Source of the DNA: Phytophthora colocasiae
Lineage: Eukaryota; Oomycota; Peronosporomycetes; Peronosporales; Peronosporaceae
Assembly: GCA_018806915.1 (NCBI GenBank)
Contig: JAGKQI010000079.1
Span: forward strand, 1,205,001-1,269,000
Direction of reading: 5' to 3'
Length of the DNA stretch: 64,000 nt
A program made the translations under genes and the position numbers. The notes beneath the pieces were generated by a model that had not been told where the DNA came from, made no database searches, and saw only the letters and a list, made by a program, of their open reading frames with translations. The stretch's first letter is position 1; the number at the start of each line of letters is the position of its first letter. Positions 10,318 through 20,423 of this stretch are shown here, one piece after another.

Positions 10318-11773
10318 ATGGAGTCGCTAGAGCCAGGAGGGGCCCAGAGTACGGGTCAAGCGTTCCCTGCTGGAGCCGGGAACGGAAGTGAAGAGCGTTC
10401 CTGGGGTGCCAATACACCGACGTCCCAGAGGAGCGTTAGGGAAGGACAGAGTGGCTCTCCAGACGTGACGACTGCGGCAGGACTCAGCGCCGTGAGGACG
10501 AACGTGCTACAGTGGGCTGCTGGAGCCGGAGGTGACCAAGGGGAAGCGGCTCGAAGGCGCCCAAGTGGAGGTGCGAGTACGGCTTCGTCCAGGTCTGGAA
10601 CGCCCCAAGCCGGGAACGCTTCGCGAAGCGTTCCACCCCGTCAAGACGATCCGTTCGAGATGAAGCCCCCTGCTACGCAGATGATGGAAGGCCCAGCTGG
10701 GAGTAGGCCCCAACGTACGGTTCCCTCGCCAAAAAGCTACTACGAGATGATGGGATATCTGCCCTCGGAGCAGACTGTTTCGAGACCTCCTCTGACGTGG
10801 GCCGCCCCAAGAGAGGAGCAGACCGTTCCAGCCCCATGGACCCAGGGGTACACTAATCCCCCGACGCAAGCGTTCCCTGGAGGAGCGTTCCGACCATCCA
10901 TCCCGGCCTGGACTGGAACAAGTGAGTATGTGGAGAACGATCCGCACTCGACGAGAACGCCTCAAACGAGAGGGGCTATAGCGAGTTACCGCAATGTTAC
11001 GATGAAGGACCTTTCAAGTCCGGCGGACTACGGGCTGAAGGGCTTATTTTCGGCTCACGTTCGGACACCGCCGGCTTCGTATATGACGACCCCCGCTTAT
11101 GCCGTCCAGACTCTCGTGTCGACTAGCGTTCCGAGAACGCTTCCGCTGCATTATCCACCCGTGGATTCGCAACTGTTCTTAATGGCCTCGCAACCGTTCC
11201 CGGTGACGCAACCGCAGTCGGCCGGTTTGCCTCCTGGAGCCTCCGCGGCCTCGTCAGTTGGACAACTGCGTCGAGAAGAGGCGCCGATGCTACGGAGTCA
11301 TGTCAGTGAGGAACGACCCAGGCCTCAGCCTACAGTGACAAGTGCCGCCACACCGTACCCAACCCAACCGTTCGGACCCGGAAGCGTTCCTATCTCCGCG
11401 CCTCAACGCGAGAGTTGGACTAGGAACGCTTATGAACAAGCTCCACCTCGGTATGAGCACCCCGTGCCTTCGGGACGACCACAACAAGCGCCGTTGGGGA
11501 TGCCAACTAGTATCCGGAACGCTATAAGGATGCTACAACCGTTCTACTCGGATGATTCTACGGCAGAGCGAGCGGGAAGCTTTTGGGAAGCGTTCGAACG
11601 TGCCACGAAGGGTTTGGATGACACGCTTCGGCTGAGTGCGTTCCGTGAATGTTTGAAGGGCAAGACAGGAGAACAGTGGTGGGTGCATTCGCGCATTGAC
11701 GATTTTGATACTTTAAAAACCCGGTTCTACAACCAGTTCATCTGTCAAACTCCCCAGCAACGTATTGAGCTGC
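10318..11773 (+). pseudogene. E2 gag, N-terminal part (split by E3)
   Basis: Starts at ATG 10,318 and runs 485 codons to the E3 insertion. The first 370 residues are Pro/Gly/Ser-rich and disordered. From about residue 400 comes a retrotransposon gag (capsid) region (FWEAFERATKGLDDTLRL, later QTPQQRIELL). After the CTGC target duplication the same frame resumes at 26,224, giving an original gag of about 760 residues. Codon choice is bent to accommodate AACGCT/AGCGTT words, including a 22-bp perfect palindrome of the motif at 10,613-10,634. Confidence 0.85.
10613..10634. repeat. 22-bp perfect palindrome made of the E2 motif
   Basis: GGAACGCTTCG followed directly by its reverse complement, inside the gag coding region. 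It shows two E2 family words placed head to head. Confidence 0.9.
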
Positions 11774-13283
11774 TGTGGCGAAGTGGGTGAACACTTTTGA
11801 CCGCCCAGGGGGTTGCGTATAGTGTGCCGTCCAAAAGGAACAACCCAGACACTAAAAACTCCAAAAGAGAGTTAGTAGTAAGGTGTCCAGTTGGAGTGAG
11901 TCAGCACCACCTTCCGGTGTCCAAATGGGTGGCTTGGCGTGTGACCTTGTGACTACCCTCGTAGGTGTCGTTTGTCTTCGAACGCGAGGAGTCTGCACCG
12001 AAAGTGTTATCTCCAAAAGATTGTAGAACTAGATCCGGAGGGAGAGTGCTAACCAAATAAACACTTCCCAAACGGTGGTTAATTAGTCCGAAAGTGAGCA
12101 AAGTACTTCCCCTCCAACAGTTAACCAAATATACAAGAGAGTTAAACCAAAATATACAACCGCTTCTTATTCTTTTCGGCCCTCGAGCGGTGGGCACTCC
12201 AAATTCCAGTACGACTAGAGCAAAGTCCGGAACACTGGCACAGTTCCGGGGCTCTTTAAACAGCGCACCACTTCCGATAGATTCACTAGGAATCTCCGGA
12301 AGAATAGAATCCAATATATATGTCCCAAATACTATGTAGTATTTAAGAACACACACAACCAATACAGTCCAAACACACAAGCAGTCAAATCAATCAATTT
12401 TAGGGGTGACTACCACTAACCTCCCAAAACGCAGTTATAATATGAAATAATACCCGAAAGTATTAACTGGAATATGAAATGGAAGGGGTCACGCCCGGGA
12501 TACGCCGCCCGGATCACCTTTCCAACTTGGTCTTACCCTGGCGGAGATTCACGCGGCGGTGACGCTTGTCGACGCGGCCTGACGCTTGTTCGGCTACACG
12601 TGAAGCCCTCTTCTCGAGGCTGGTCCACGGCTCCTCACAGTGTGTCTTGGGAACACCTTCCAAAACTTTGCACTTGCGCCCTTGGTGGCAAATTGAACTC
12701 TCTTTAATGTATAATAGCTAGCACTAGCTAAACATGCAAAAATATACTTGGTTTCACTATGTAGTAGGGGCGTCTCATCAGGAAGAGGCTTGCGTTTCAG
12801 TAGAATACCATAGAGTCAAAGAACACGGAAGAATTCCAGCTGGCTCCGGACACATCATCGTCGGTCGTCTTGGTCGGTCGGTAATATATGGCCTTGAGTA
12901 TACCCGAGATTCAACCAGGATACTGGGTACAAACCAGACAGTCTCCGATAGTCAAACGTTAACCTCCACTTCGAACCTTCGACTTGATAATTTGGGTCTC
13001 GCATATACTCCAAAAATAGAACCCCTTGGTCATGGCGTTACCGAACAGTCACTTGGTTTCGGTGTTCGAATCATCTGGAGTGCATCTTCCGGAGTATGTC
13101 AGGATCTTTTCAAGTCGTTTCCATCTTTTGGAGTCGGCAACCCCTTCCCAGGCTTGCCCTTGTCCCTTGGCACCCACAATTGTGCCTTAACCCTGAAATC
13201 ATTTGGACCAGTAATATCGTCAATGCCGCTCTGGCTCTGGGAACCGGCAGTCCATAGAAAATTTGCAGAGTCACAGCTTCACA
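11774..13283 (-). repeat. E3 3' LTR
   Basis: 1,510 bp; in element orientation it begins TGTGAAGCTGTG and ends CGCCACA. Compared with the 5' LTR it lacks about 11 bp near 11,930 and about 14 bp near 12,095. On the minus strand it is preceded by a purine tract (GAGAGGGACGGT). Confidence 0.93.
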
Positions 13284-13329
13284 ACCGTCCCTCTCATCAT
13301 GAGCTCTCATTGAGCAATTTGCTTCCGAG

Positions 13330-14229
13330 GTGATAGGTCGCGATGAGACGAAGCAAGACGAAGGCACCACGATCAAAGTCCAGTCGGTTATCCAGGAGAA
13401 GTCGTCCGCCAGTAAATCGGTCAAATTTCCACGCAAACTCCAATTCGGTTCTCCAACTAGCGGAGGTGGCGTCTTTTCTTCGCCCGGTCCCAACTCAGCC
13501 AATCACTTCACGTCGAAAGATCCCAACAAGCTCACACGCTCACTTTGCGATATCGCGGCTGCTGAGCGCTCCAATGGAAGCTACCACGTCGCCACACATA
13601 TCTCCTACGGCCGTACCTGCTGCTCAGGCCGTCCAGGATCAAGTAGCACCTCCACACATGATTCAAGCCTCGCTGGCGGTCAATCTGACATCCCTAAGCA
13701 GCCTTCGGGAGGGGATAATGTACAACCAGGAAGTGGGAAAGCGCAGGAAGGCGGGAGTAATGATGAACATCGCGATGAAAGCGCAGCAAGCGACATCTTG
13801 GGTCTCGGCAAAGTGCGCACAGCTCCCATAACATCGGTTGAAGCTTCCCGATTGAACGTATCGAGCCAACTCGGCCCGGGTGGTCCCAAGCAAACGCCTA
13901 TCAGTCTCACCGTAGCGGACTTCTGCTCTGCGGAGGACACTCGTCTGGTCGGGATTCCTGCAGTTGCGAATCATTTGGGGCGAAGTCGTTTCTTCCAAGA
14001 TGGCTATGGTGGACTGGAAATGCTGGCACAAGTGGAGCGCCTCTCGACTTCGGAAAAAGCGATGCTATTCCAGTTCTTCGGCGAGAGCGATGATTTGAAT
14101 GAGCACATCCTGACTCCAAGAGCCGATTCACTCCAAGGTCCTGAGCTGGAAACTTTGTTGGCCGATCTCTCCTTTCGTCGTCAAATGGCAAGCGTCTTGA
14201 CCGAATTTGATCCTGAAAACTTTGCCTAA
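13330..14229 (+). pseudogene. E3 antisense accessory ORF, probably decayed
   Basis: An open frame of 299 codons on the strand opposite to gag-pol, between pol and the 3' LTR. There is no ATG at its head (it opens with GTG). An overlapping frame (13,343-13,831) starts with ATG, so a frameshift may have split the gene. The last 100 residues (TRLVGIPAVANHLGR, YGGLEMLAQ, LLADLSFRRQMASV) align by eye with the end of the E4 antisense ORF (FLVSTPARAEDF, YGGPCVL, SSVDVRRELLF). The N-terminal half is Ser/Gly-rich. No domain is recognised. Conservation of place and sequence in two diverged elements argues for a real element gene. Confidence 0.6.
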
Positions 14230-14612
14230 CGTGCTTTCGGCACTGTCTCCGCTCTGCGTCGAGTCACTGAGAAGCTGAGTCGGGTCCAAGCTGATCCCAG
14301 TCGAGCAGCGTATCCAGTTCTCCGATCTCTGGAGTGAAGGCTAAGAATGTGTTCAACTCCAGGTGAAAGTCACCTTCGACTCTGCATATTTCCACGTAAC
14401 AATCACTTTTAACCATCCAAAGTACACTCATTTCATCTCGTAGCATCTCCAGTAGTCATCTCGTTAATTTCCTTTGAAGTCCCATGTAATCTCTCGAAAC
14501 TCACCTCACGACAACTTCCATGATAATCATAATCCAATCGTAATCAAAACAAAATTCAATCGAAACACACTTCCAATCGATCCACCCGGACATTCACATG
14601 ACATGTGAACGT
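14230..14612. other. E3 tail-to-tail spacer between antisense ORF and pol
   Basis: About 380 bp with no convincing gene. Both flanking genes end here, so it should hold two opposing 3' ends and overlapping transcripts. The matching region is missing from E4. Confidence 0.6.
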
Positions 14613-17600
14613 CTAAGCTCGGGGATGATCATCCCCAGCCTGCATCGCCTGGAACCTCGCCCGCGCCCGCGCTCCTTGGTTAAATTCATAGAGTAGGGCA
14701 CCGCAGCTAAGTTGCGATACAGGTAGCCATTCAGGTTCGTCATATCCTTTCCACTTCACCAGATATTCTCGGGTCCTCTTGGAGGTACGAGTCCGCTTCG
14801 ACCATCTCAGGTCCAAAATCTTTTCAACTTCGTACTCGTCGTTTCCAACGTCAGGCTCCCAGCTATCTTCTGGAAGAAGAGCAGCATCGAAGTCATCGTC
14901 GTCTTCCACTTGGACTTCACCGGTTGGGCGTCTGGGGAATACGGCTCGTGGCTTTAGACGACTTATGTGTACCCATGGGTTGACACGGTACCCCGTGTCC
15001 TCGACCTTGAGTTTCACTAGATAGTCGTCATGAACTTCTTCAATTCGAAAAGGTCCATGCCACATGTGAGCTAATTTCCGACTCAAACCAGTCTGAACCT
15101 TCGGAATATACAACCAGACGGAGTCCCCCTTCTCGAATCCAGACTTCAGTCTCTCAGACAAATCTTTCCATCTCTGAGTTTGAACTTCCGAACGATGACG
15201 TTTGGCCTTCTTTTGGAGATCTTCAGCAAACGCAATCGCATAACTGTAGTCGCGTTGCATTTTTCGTCTCCACTCGTAGGCCGTCCTCTCCGGAAGATTG
15301 TGGGGCTTTGGACCCAACATTGCCGAGATGGTATTCTGAGCGTCCCAGCCGTGGACCAGGTAGAATGGGGTCTCCAACCGGGTAGCATCGAAGGATGTGT
15401 TCAAAGCAAACATGAGCCTCTCCACGTGGTCGTCCCAGTCGCTCTGGTCTGCTTCCATGATATAAGCTCGGATACTCCGGACGACCGTCTGGACTGACCG
15501 TTCTTGCTGACCGTTAGCTTGCGGACGATATCCCAGGGTGGCTCTTTGAAGACTTCCGAGTAGATTCCGGAAACATTCGAAGACAGTACTCATGAACCGC
15601 GGATCTTGGTCATGTCGAATCATCGAACTCGCTCCAAACCGTTGGAACACCACCTGCTCATAAACCTCGGCGACGTCCTGGGCAGTTGTCGAATTCATCG
15701 GTTTGCACATGACATATCCGGAGAACATATCTTGGAAGAGAAGCAGAAAAGTATTTCCGCGGGCCGACTTCGGAAGATGCGTGACGAAATCCATCGAAAC
15801 GACTTCAAATGGGTAGGATGGCTCGATATTTCCGGGTGACGGACCGTCATTCGGAGGTCGTCCCTTTCCACTTGCACAATCCACACACTCCTTCACATGT
15901 CGTTCCACATCGGCATACATTCCTGGCCAATAATATTCCGAAAGAAGTTTCTCATGAGTCCGGCGGATCCCTTGATGACCTCCTTGGAAATCTTCGTGAG
16001 CATAATGAAGCATGTCGGGGCGCAAAGATTCTGGCACGACGAGTCGGAGTTCTCCCAAGAATTCTCGAGGTCGTTTTTGACTAATCGTCGACAACCGGTA
16101 AAGAACACCTCGACTGTCCAATGTGAACAGGTCGGCTACCTTGGCGATCTTCTGGAGTCTTCGGCGTGAAAACCTTTCGAGATCACCTTTCAGAAAACTT
16201 TTCAGCTCGGACAAGTATTCATCCGCATCCTGATGTGCCTTGATCCTCCGCCATCGCTCGGCCTGAAATTCCAACGGACCCATGGTGACTTCATCTGGAC
16301 GTCCCGGGTCGGTATCCCCAGCTTGTGCAATGATTGCCATGACTCTTGCAGCAGGAGGGAGGGGGGCGGATTCTGGTCCCGGAAGACTTTGATCATCTGA
16401 AATTTGAACTCCGGATGATACATCTTTTAAAGTCTCTTTCTCTTCCGAGCCGTCCACCTTCACCAGTTTCTCTGCAATCTTGGACACATGCTCCAGATGA
16501 TTCAGGTCACTTTCGTCCCGAACTTTCCACGACTCGTCTAGTAGGAGAGTCTTCGAAGTCAGGTAGTCGGCAGCCTGGTTATATTCTCGCTTCAGATGTA
16601 CGAAACGGATCTTTCGGAACTTATCTTTCAGAGTCTCCGCCTCCGCGAGATGTTTCTGGAGATGTGGTTGGTTGCAGTTGATTAACCCCTGGACTTGTTG
16701 AATTACAATCCTGGAATCACCAACCACTACCAACTCATCGATACTCCGGTTGGACGCCATCAGCATGCCCTTCAGAAGTCCATGATACTCCGCGTCATGT
16801 ACTGTGACGTTATCCAAAGTAAAACCACGAGCTTCGAGGACCTTCCAACCAGGCAGTTTCCACAGGATACAACCACAACTTCCTTTCCGGGTGGATGTCT
16901 TAGCAGCTCCATCAAAACTCAGGACGATACCTTCGTAATCCGACTCCAACATTTCGATACTCATCACTGGAGGTTTCCGGATGCGTCCCTTGAGTGGAAT
17001 CAGCGATCCCGAAATTTCGTCCAAATGTTCACGCGGAGTGATGCCGGCACCCATAATAGCCGCTAAACCATCTTCGTCCTTTTGAACTTTTTGAATGTCC
17101 AAGTCCCAATGAGATAAGGCAAGTCCCCAGGGCACACAGCGCCCATCGGCAGACTTTGAATTGATCACCCATTTCAAAACAGAATAACGGGTGTAGACAA
17201 TCAACTTGGACTGTTCAACCAAACTCCGGAAAACTTGAAGCACTCTCAAGATCGCAATGACCTCCTTTTCCGCAATGTGATAGCGTAACTCGGAATCATT
17301 CAGAACTCGTCCAGTATACCTGACCGGATGAATCATCCCGTCATATTCCTGGGCGAGGACTGCGCAGGCGGCCCAAGCATTGGCGTGAGGAATAATCACA
17401 AACGGTCGGGTTCGGTCCGGATGACGCAGTAGCGGGGTCGAAATGATCTTGTGCTTCAAAAGTCCAAATGCTTCTTTGGCTTGGTCCAAATTCCGCCCTG
17501 CCTTGATCTGTTCGTCCGAAAGTTCATACAGAACTGCTGCGACCACCGGAAAATCTTCAATGAACTTGTGATAATAATTCAAACTCCCGAGGAACGACTG

Positions 17601-20423
17601 GACGCCTTTCAGAGTGGTCGGAAACGGAAGGTCCAAAACACCCTTTGCGATTTTCGGAGTAGCTCGAATACCTTCAGCACTTATCTCATGAGACAAGTAT
17701 GGGATCGTCAATTTTCCAAACTCACTCTTCGGAAGACTCACCGAGATGTTCCAGTATCTGAGTCGAAATAGCAATGCATTCAGATCTTCACACAACTGGT
17801 CCCAAGTTGGAGCACCATGGGCGATGTCATCGATATAGGAACTTCGTCCCAACACCGGACTCATCTGAGACGGGGCAGGTATATTTCGCTGAAACACAGT
17901 CATAGTATCCAAAAGATTCGGGACTTGGAACCCAGCATCATGATCACCTTGGCCATTACCTTCCGGAAGATTCAGTTGTAAGAACTCCAAAACTTCAGAG
18001 TCCACTTGGGCTTCCTCTTCAGGAGGCAATCTGACGAATCCCCACAGGCAGTTGTTAATTACTGCTTGATAAACCAGTGGTGCATTTTTGAGTCCAAATG
18101 GCATACGAATCCATTGGAAATGTCCGAATGGACATACGAAAGCTGAAATCAACTTTGCACGTTCCGACATTCGGATAGCCCAAAATCCACTTGCCATGTC
18201 GAGACTCATAAACCACATTGCACTTTCGAAACCGATTAGAAGGTCGTCGATCAGCGGTAACGGATAGTTCGACAACAAGATGAACCCATTCACGACTCGA
18301 TAATCAATACACATCCGGATATCGACTCCATTCTTCTTCAAGACGATAACGATCGGTGATGCCCAAGGAGATTCCGAATGTTCGATCAGTCCGGTCTCCA
18401 AAAGTTTCTTGAGCAACTCGTACACGGCCAAATGAGGTGCAATCGACACGGCCAAATGAGGTGCAATCGACCGTGGTCGTTGTGCAACAGGCTTCGCATC
18501 TCCAACATCCAAGTCGCAAATCACACCTCTCGCCGGAGCCGGGGCTGCATTACCGTCCCCTAAGAAAATCTTCCAATGACGTTTCAGAATCTTGCGGAGC
18601 TTACGCTCTTCTTCTGGAGTCGTCTTTCCGGGTTCTCCAACGTCCGCCTTCTCGATGTCACAACTTGGAGCCAACTCATGTACTTCGGGAAGCATGACCA
18701 GTTGGTCCTTCAATTGGGACAACATGTCACTTCCCTCATGTACATACACGGCTGGTTCCAAATTCAACTCTTCTGCACTCACGTGCAAACACCGGGTGAA
18801 CTTGGTTTCCAATCTCCGAATGGCTCGATTCAACATGTCTGACTGGACATTCTCTCCAAAAGATCTCCTAGGGGGTTCGAATTCTTCCTCCAGAGCCGTA
18901 TCGTCTGAGGGATCGTCCCCTGGCAAGTCCTCATCCACAGTAATCGCATCGAAAAATTCATCATCATCCGAACTTTCAAAAACAGACCCATCATCTCCAT
19001 CCGGAACTTCATCACAAGTTTCGTATTCTTCAGGATCTGGCTCCACAACTCGCGGAGGGTCGTCAGGTTCTGAAACTTCATCGATAGTCGGGAGTTCTTC
19101 TCGAACAGAATCATCAGGAATTTTCGGGGGTGGAACTTGAAGTTGGACCATGTGCACATTTGAGCTTCCTCGGGGTGGCCTTACCAACAATTTCTTGGGC
19201 CACGAGTAGGTTGTTCTTTGGACACATGGTGGTCCGGACTCGGACAGCATCTGCATGTACTTCTGTTGTCGGAGCTGCTCTTGTCTGGAGTTGGTATTCT
19301 CATAGATCAGGACCTCCCATTCTCGATACCTCCGAAGTCCTGGCCTCACAAAACGTCCAGAGGGATAACATCCGTACTCCACAATCTGGGCGACTGTGGT
19401 GTTCGGTCCCATCCAGACGTCCTTCTCCGAAATATTCACTACTCCAACGGCGACTGCCCAAGATCGGGCGCCATAGATAAGCTGTGTCACCCATCGGTCA
19501 CCACGTCCAGCCCACACGACTTCGCGTTGTGGGTTGCTCTGGCCATCATTAATCCGGATGACAGCTTGCTCGCCCGGTTGGAGGCATATCGTTCCCGATG
19601 GTCGAACGTCTAGCCGAAGTCCTTTCCTTTGTTGGTCGAACGTTCTTCCGGACAACATCACATTCTCTTCATCAGGAAGTTGCACCAAGCCTTCTTGAAC
19701 ACACAGTCGGACGCCAGCTGAATACATGAAATCCATCCCAACACCTTCGCCGATGTTGGCAACCCATAGTTCCAAAATATACACCACGTTCAGTTCCAAA
19801 GTCACCTTCACATCAGTCCGAGCAGAGATGATTGTCGGCACTCCTCCCAATCCGGACACCCGGAGCTGCTTCAGAAAGTCCAACTTGAGCTTGAGTCTAC
19901 GCGCAAGATCCAAACTCAGCATACTTACTGAAGCTCCAGAGTCCAAAAGAATCTCCGTCCGACAGTTGTTCACCGCACCATGTACCATAGCAACCCTTTT
20001 CGAATTCTCCGAACGATGTTCTTCCCACCATCCATAACTCTCACCGGGTTTGAGCCTGAACTTGACAGGAGTGTCATCCGTGTTATCTGGATGCCAGTCG
20101 TCTAAAAGGTCAGGGTCATCACCAACTGGAGTGGGGTCTTCTTTCGGGAAAATGGTCATGCATTGATGGTTAACTTGTCGTCTCAACTCAGGTCCAACGT
20201 ACGCTAAAACACACAATTCTGGGTTTTTCTTGAGCCCGGCGCGTTCTGGATCCCCATCCAGCGGGCTTAGTGGTTTAACGGTTTCTCCCCAGAATCGGCG
20301 TCCGGATCCAGAAGTTGATTCCGGATGGCGGTCGGCAGGTCCAGCGCACCTTGTTGGATGAGACTCTTGATGTCTTGGAGTGCCTTGTACTCTCCACATG
20401 TTCCTTCGCGATACCGGTGACAA
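14613..20423 (-). CDS. E3 pol polyprotein with two RNase H regions
   Basis: An intact frame of 1,936 codons, in the -1 frame relative to gag and overlapping it by 157 nt, so expression probably needs a -1 ribosomal frameshift. Protease LDSGASVS (about residue 160); reverse transcriptase with YIDD (about 863); a first RNase H whose expected catalytic Asp is His (IIPHANAWAACAVL); a second RNase H of a different type (SFDGAAKTSTRKGSCG, about 1,168, with HDAEYHG and later GDSR); integrase with HHCC finger (HEDFQGGHQG) and RHDQDPRF; chromodomain (VEKILDLRW, YLVKWKGYDEPEW, about 1,870-1,915). The N-terminal region before the RT is unusually acidic. A 24-bp tandem duplication repeats eight residues at 18,424-18,471. 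Confidence 0.92.
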   Translation of the reverse strand: MSPVSRRNMWRVQGTPRHQESHPTRCAGPADRHPESTSGSGRRFWGETVKPLSPLDGDPERAGLKKNPELCVLAYVGPELRRQVNHQCMTIFPKEDPTPVGDDPDLLDDWHPDNTDDTPVKFRLKPGESYGWWEEHRSENSKRVAMVHGAVNNCRTEILLDSGASVSMLSLDLARRLKLKLDFLKQLRVSGLGGVPTIISARTDVKVTLELNVVYILELWVANIGEGVGMDFMYSAGVRLCVQEGLVQLPDEENVMLSGRTFDQQRKGLRLDVRPSGTICLQPGEQAVIRINDGQSNPQREVVWAGRGDRWVTQLIYGARSWAVAVGVVNISEKDVWMGPNTTVAQIVEYGCYPSGRFVRPGLRRYREWEVLIYENTNSRQEQLRQQKYMQMLSESGPPCVQRTTYSWPKKLLVRPPRGSSNVHMVQLQVPPPKIPDDSVREELPTIDEVSEPDDPPRVVEPDPEEYETCDEVPDGDDGSVFESSDDDEFFDAITVDEDLPGDDPSDDTALEEEFEPPRRSFGENVQSDMLNRAIRRLETKFTRCLHVSAEELNLEPAVYVHEGSDMLSQLKDQLVMLPEVHELAPSCDIEKADVGEPGKTTPEEERKLRKILKRHWKIFLGDGNAAPAPARGVICDLDVGDAKPVAQRPRSIAPHLAVSIAPHLAVYELLKKLLETGLIEHSESPWASPIVIVLKKNGVDIRMCIDYRVVNGFILLSNYPLPLIDDLLIGFESAMWFMSLDMASGFWAIRMSERAKLISAFVCPFGHFQWIRMPFGLKNAPLVYQAVINNCLWGFVRLPPEEEAQVDSEVLEFLQLNLPEGNGQGDHDAGFQVPNLLDTMTVFQRNIPAPSQMSPVLGRSSYIDDIAHGAPTWDQLCEDLNALLFRLRYWNISVSLPKSEFGKLTIPYLSHEISAEGIRATPKIAKGVLDLPFPTTLKGVQSFLGSLNYYHKFIEDFPVVAAVLYELSDEQIKAGRNLDQAKEAFGLLKHKIISTPLLRHPDRTRPFVIIPHANAWAACAVLAQEYDGMIHPVRYTGRVLNDSELRYHIAEKEVIAILRVLQVFRSLVEQSKLIVYTRYSVLKWVINSKSADGRCVPWGLALSHWDLDIQKVQKDEDGLAAIMGAGITPREHLDEISGSLIPLKGRIRKPPVMSIEMLESDYEGIVLSFDGAAKTSTRKGSCGCILWKLPGWKVLEARGFTLDNVTVHDAEYHGLLKGMLMASNRSIDELVVVGDSRIVIQQVQGLINCNQPHLQKHLAEAETLKDKFRKIRFVHLKREYNQAADYLTSKTLLLDESWKVRDESDLNHLEHVSKIAEKLVKVDGSEEKETLKDVSSGVQISDDQSLPGPESAPLPPAARVMAIIAQAGDTDPGRPDEVTMGPLEFQAERWRRIKAHQDADEYLSELKSFLKGDLERFSRRRLQKIAKVADLFTLDSRGVLYRLSTISQKRPREFLGELRLVVPESLRPDMLHYAHEDFQGGHQGIRRTHEKLLSEYYWPGMYADVERHVKECVDCASGKGRPPNDGPSPGNIEPSYPFEVVSMDFVTHLPKSARGNTFLLLFQDMFSGYVMCKPMNSTTAQDVAEVYEQVVFQRFGASSMIRHDQDPRFMSTVFECFRNLLGSLQRATLGYRPQANGQQERSVQTVVRSIRAYIMEADQSDWDDHVERLMFALNTSFDATRLETPFYLVHGWDAQNTISAMLGPKPHNLPERTAYEWRRKMQRDYSYAIAFAEDLQKKAKRHRSEVQTQRWKDLSERLKSGFEKGDSVWLYIPKVQTGLSRKLAHMWHGPFRIEEVHDDYLVKLKVEDTGYRVNPWVHISRLKPRAVFPRRPTGEVQVEDDDDFDAALLPEDSWEPDVGNDEYEVEKILDLRWSKRTRTSKRTREYLVKWKGYDEPEWLPVSQLSCGALLYEFNQGARARARFQAMQAGDDHPRA
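18424..18471. repeat. 24-bp perfect tandem duplication in E3 RT
   Basis: Two exact copies of a 24-bp unit starting ACGGCCAAATGAGG keep the frame and duplicate eight residues (SIAPHLAV) just upstream of the RT catalytic core. Confidence 0.9.

Noticed and set aside
12094..13333. Open frames inside the E3 LTRs (81, 77 and 199 codons, repeated at 25,031-26,393)
   Set aside because: They are wholly inside the LTR, have no domains, and differ at the ends only by what flanks the LTR; treated as chance frames.
18592..19140. Ser-rich plus-strand frame of 182 codons in E3
   Set aside because: Antisense shadow of the acidic region of pol; composition follows from the Asp/Glu codons on the other strand.
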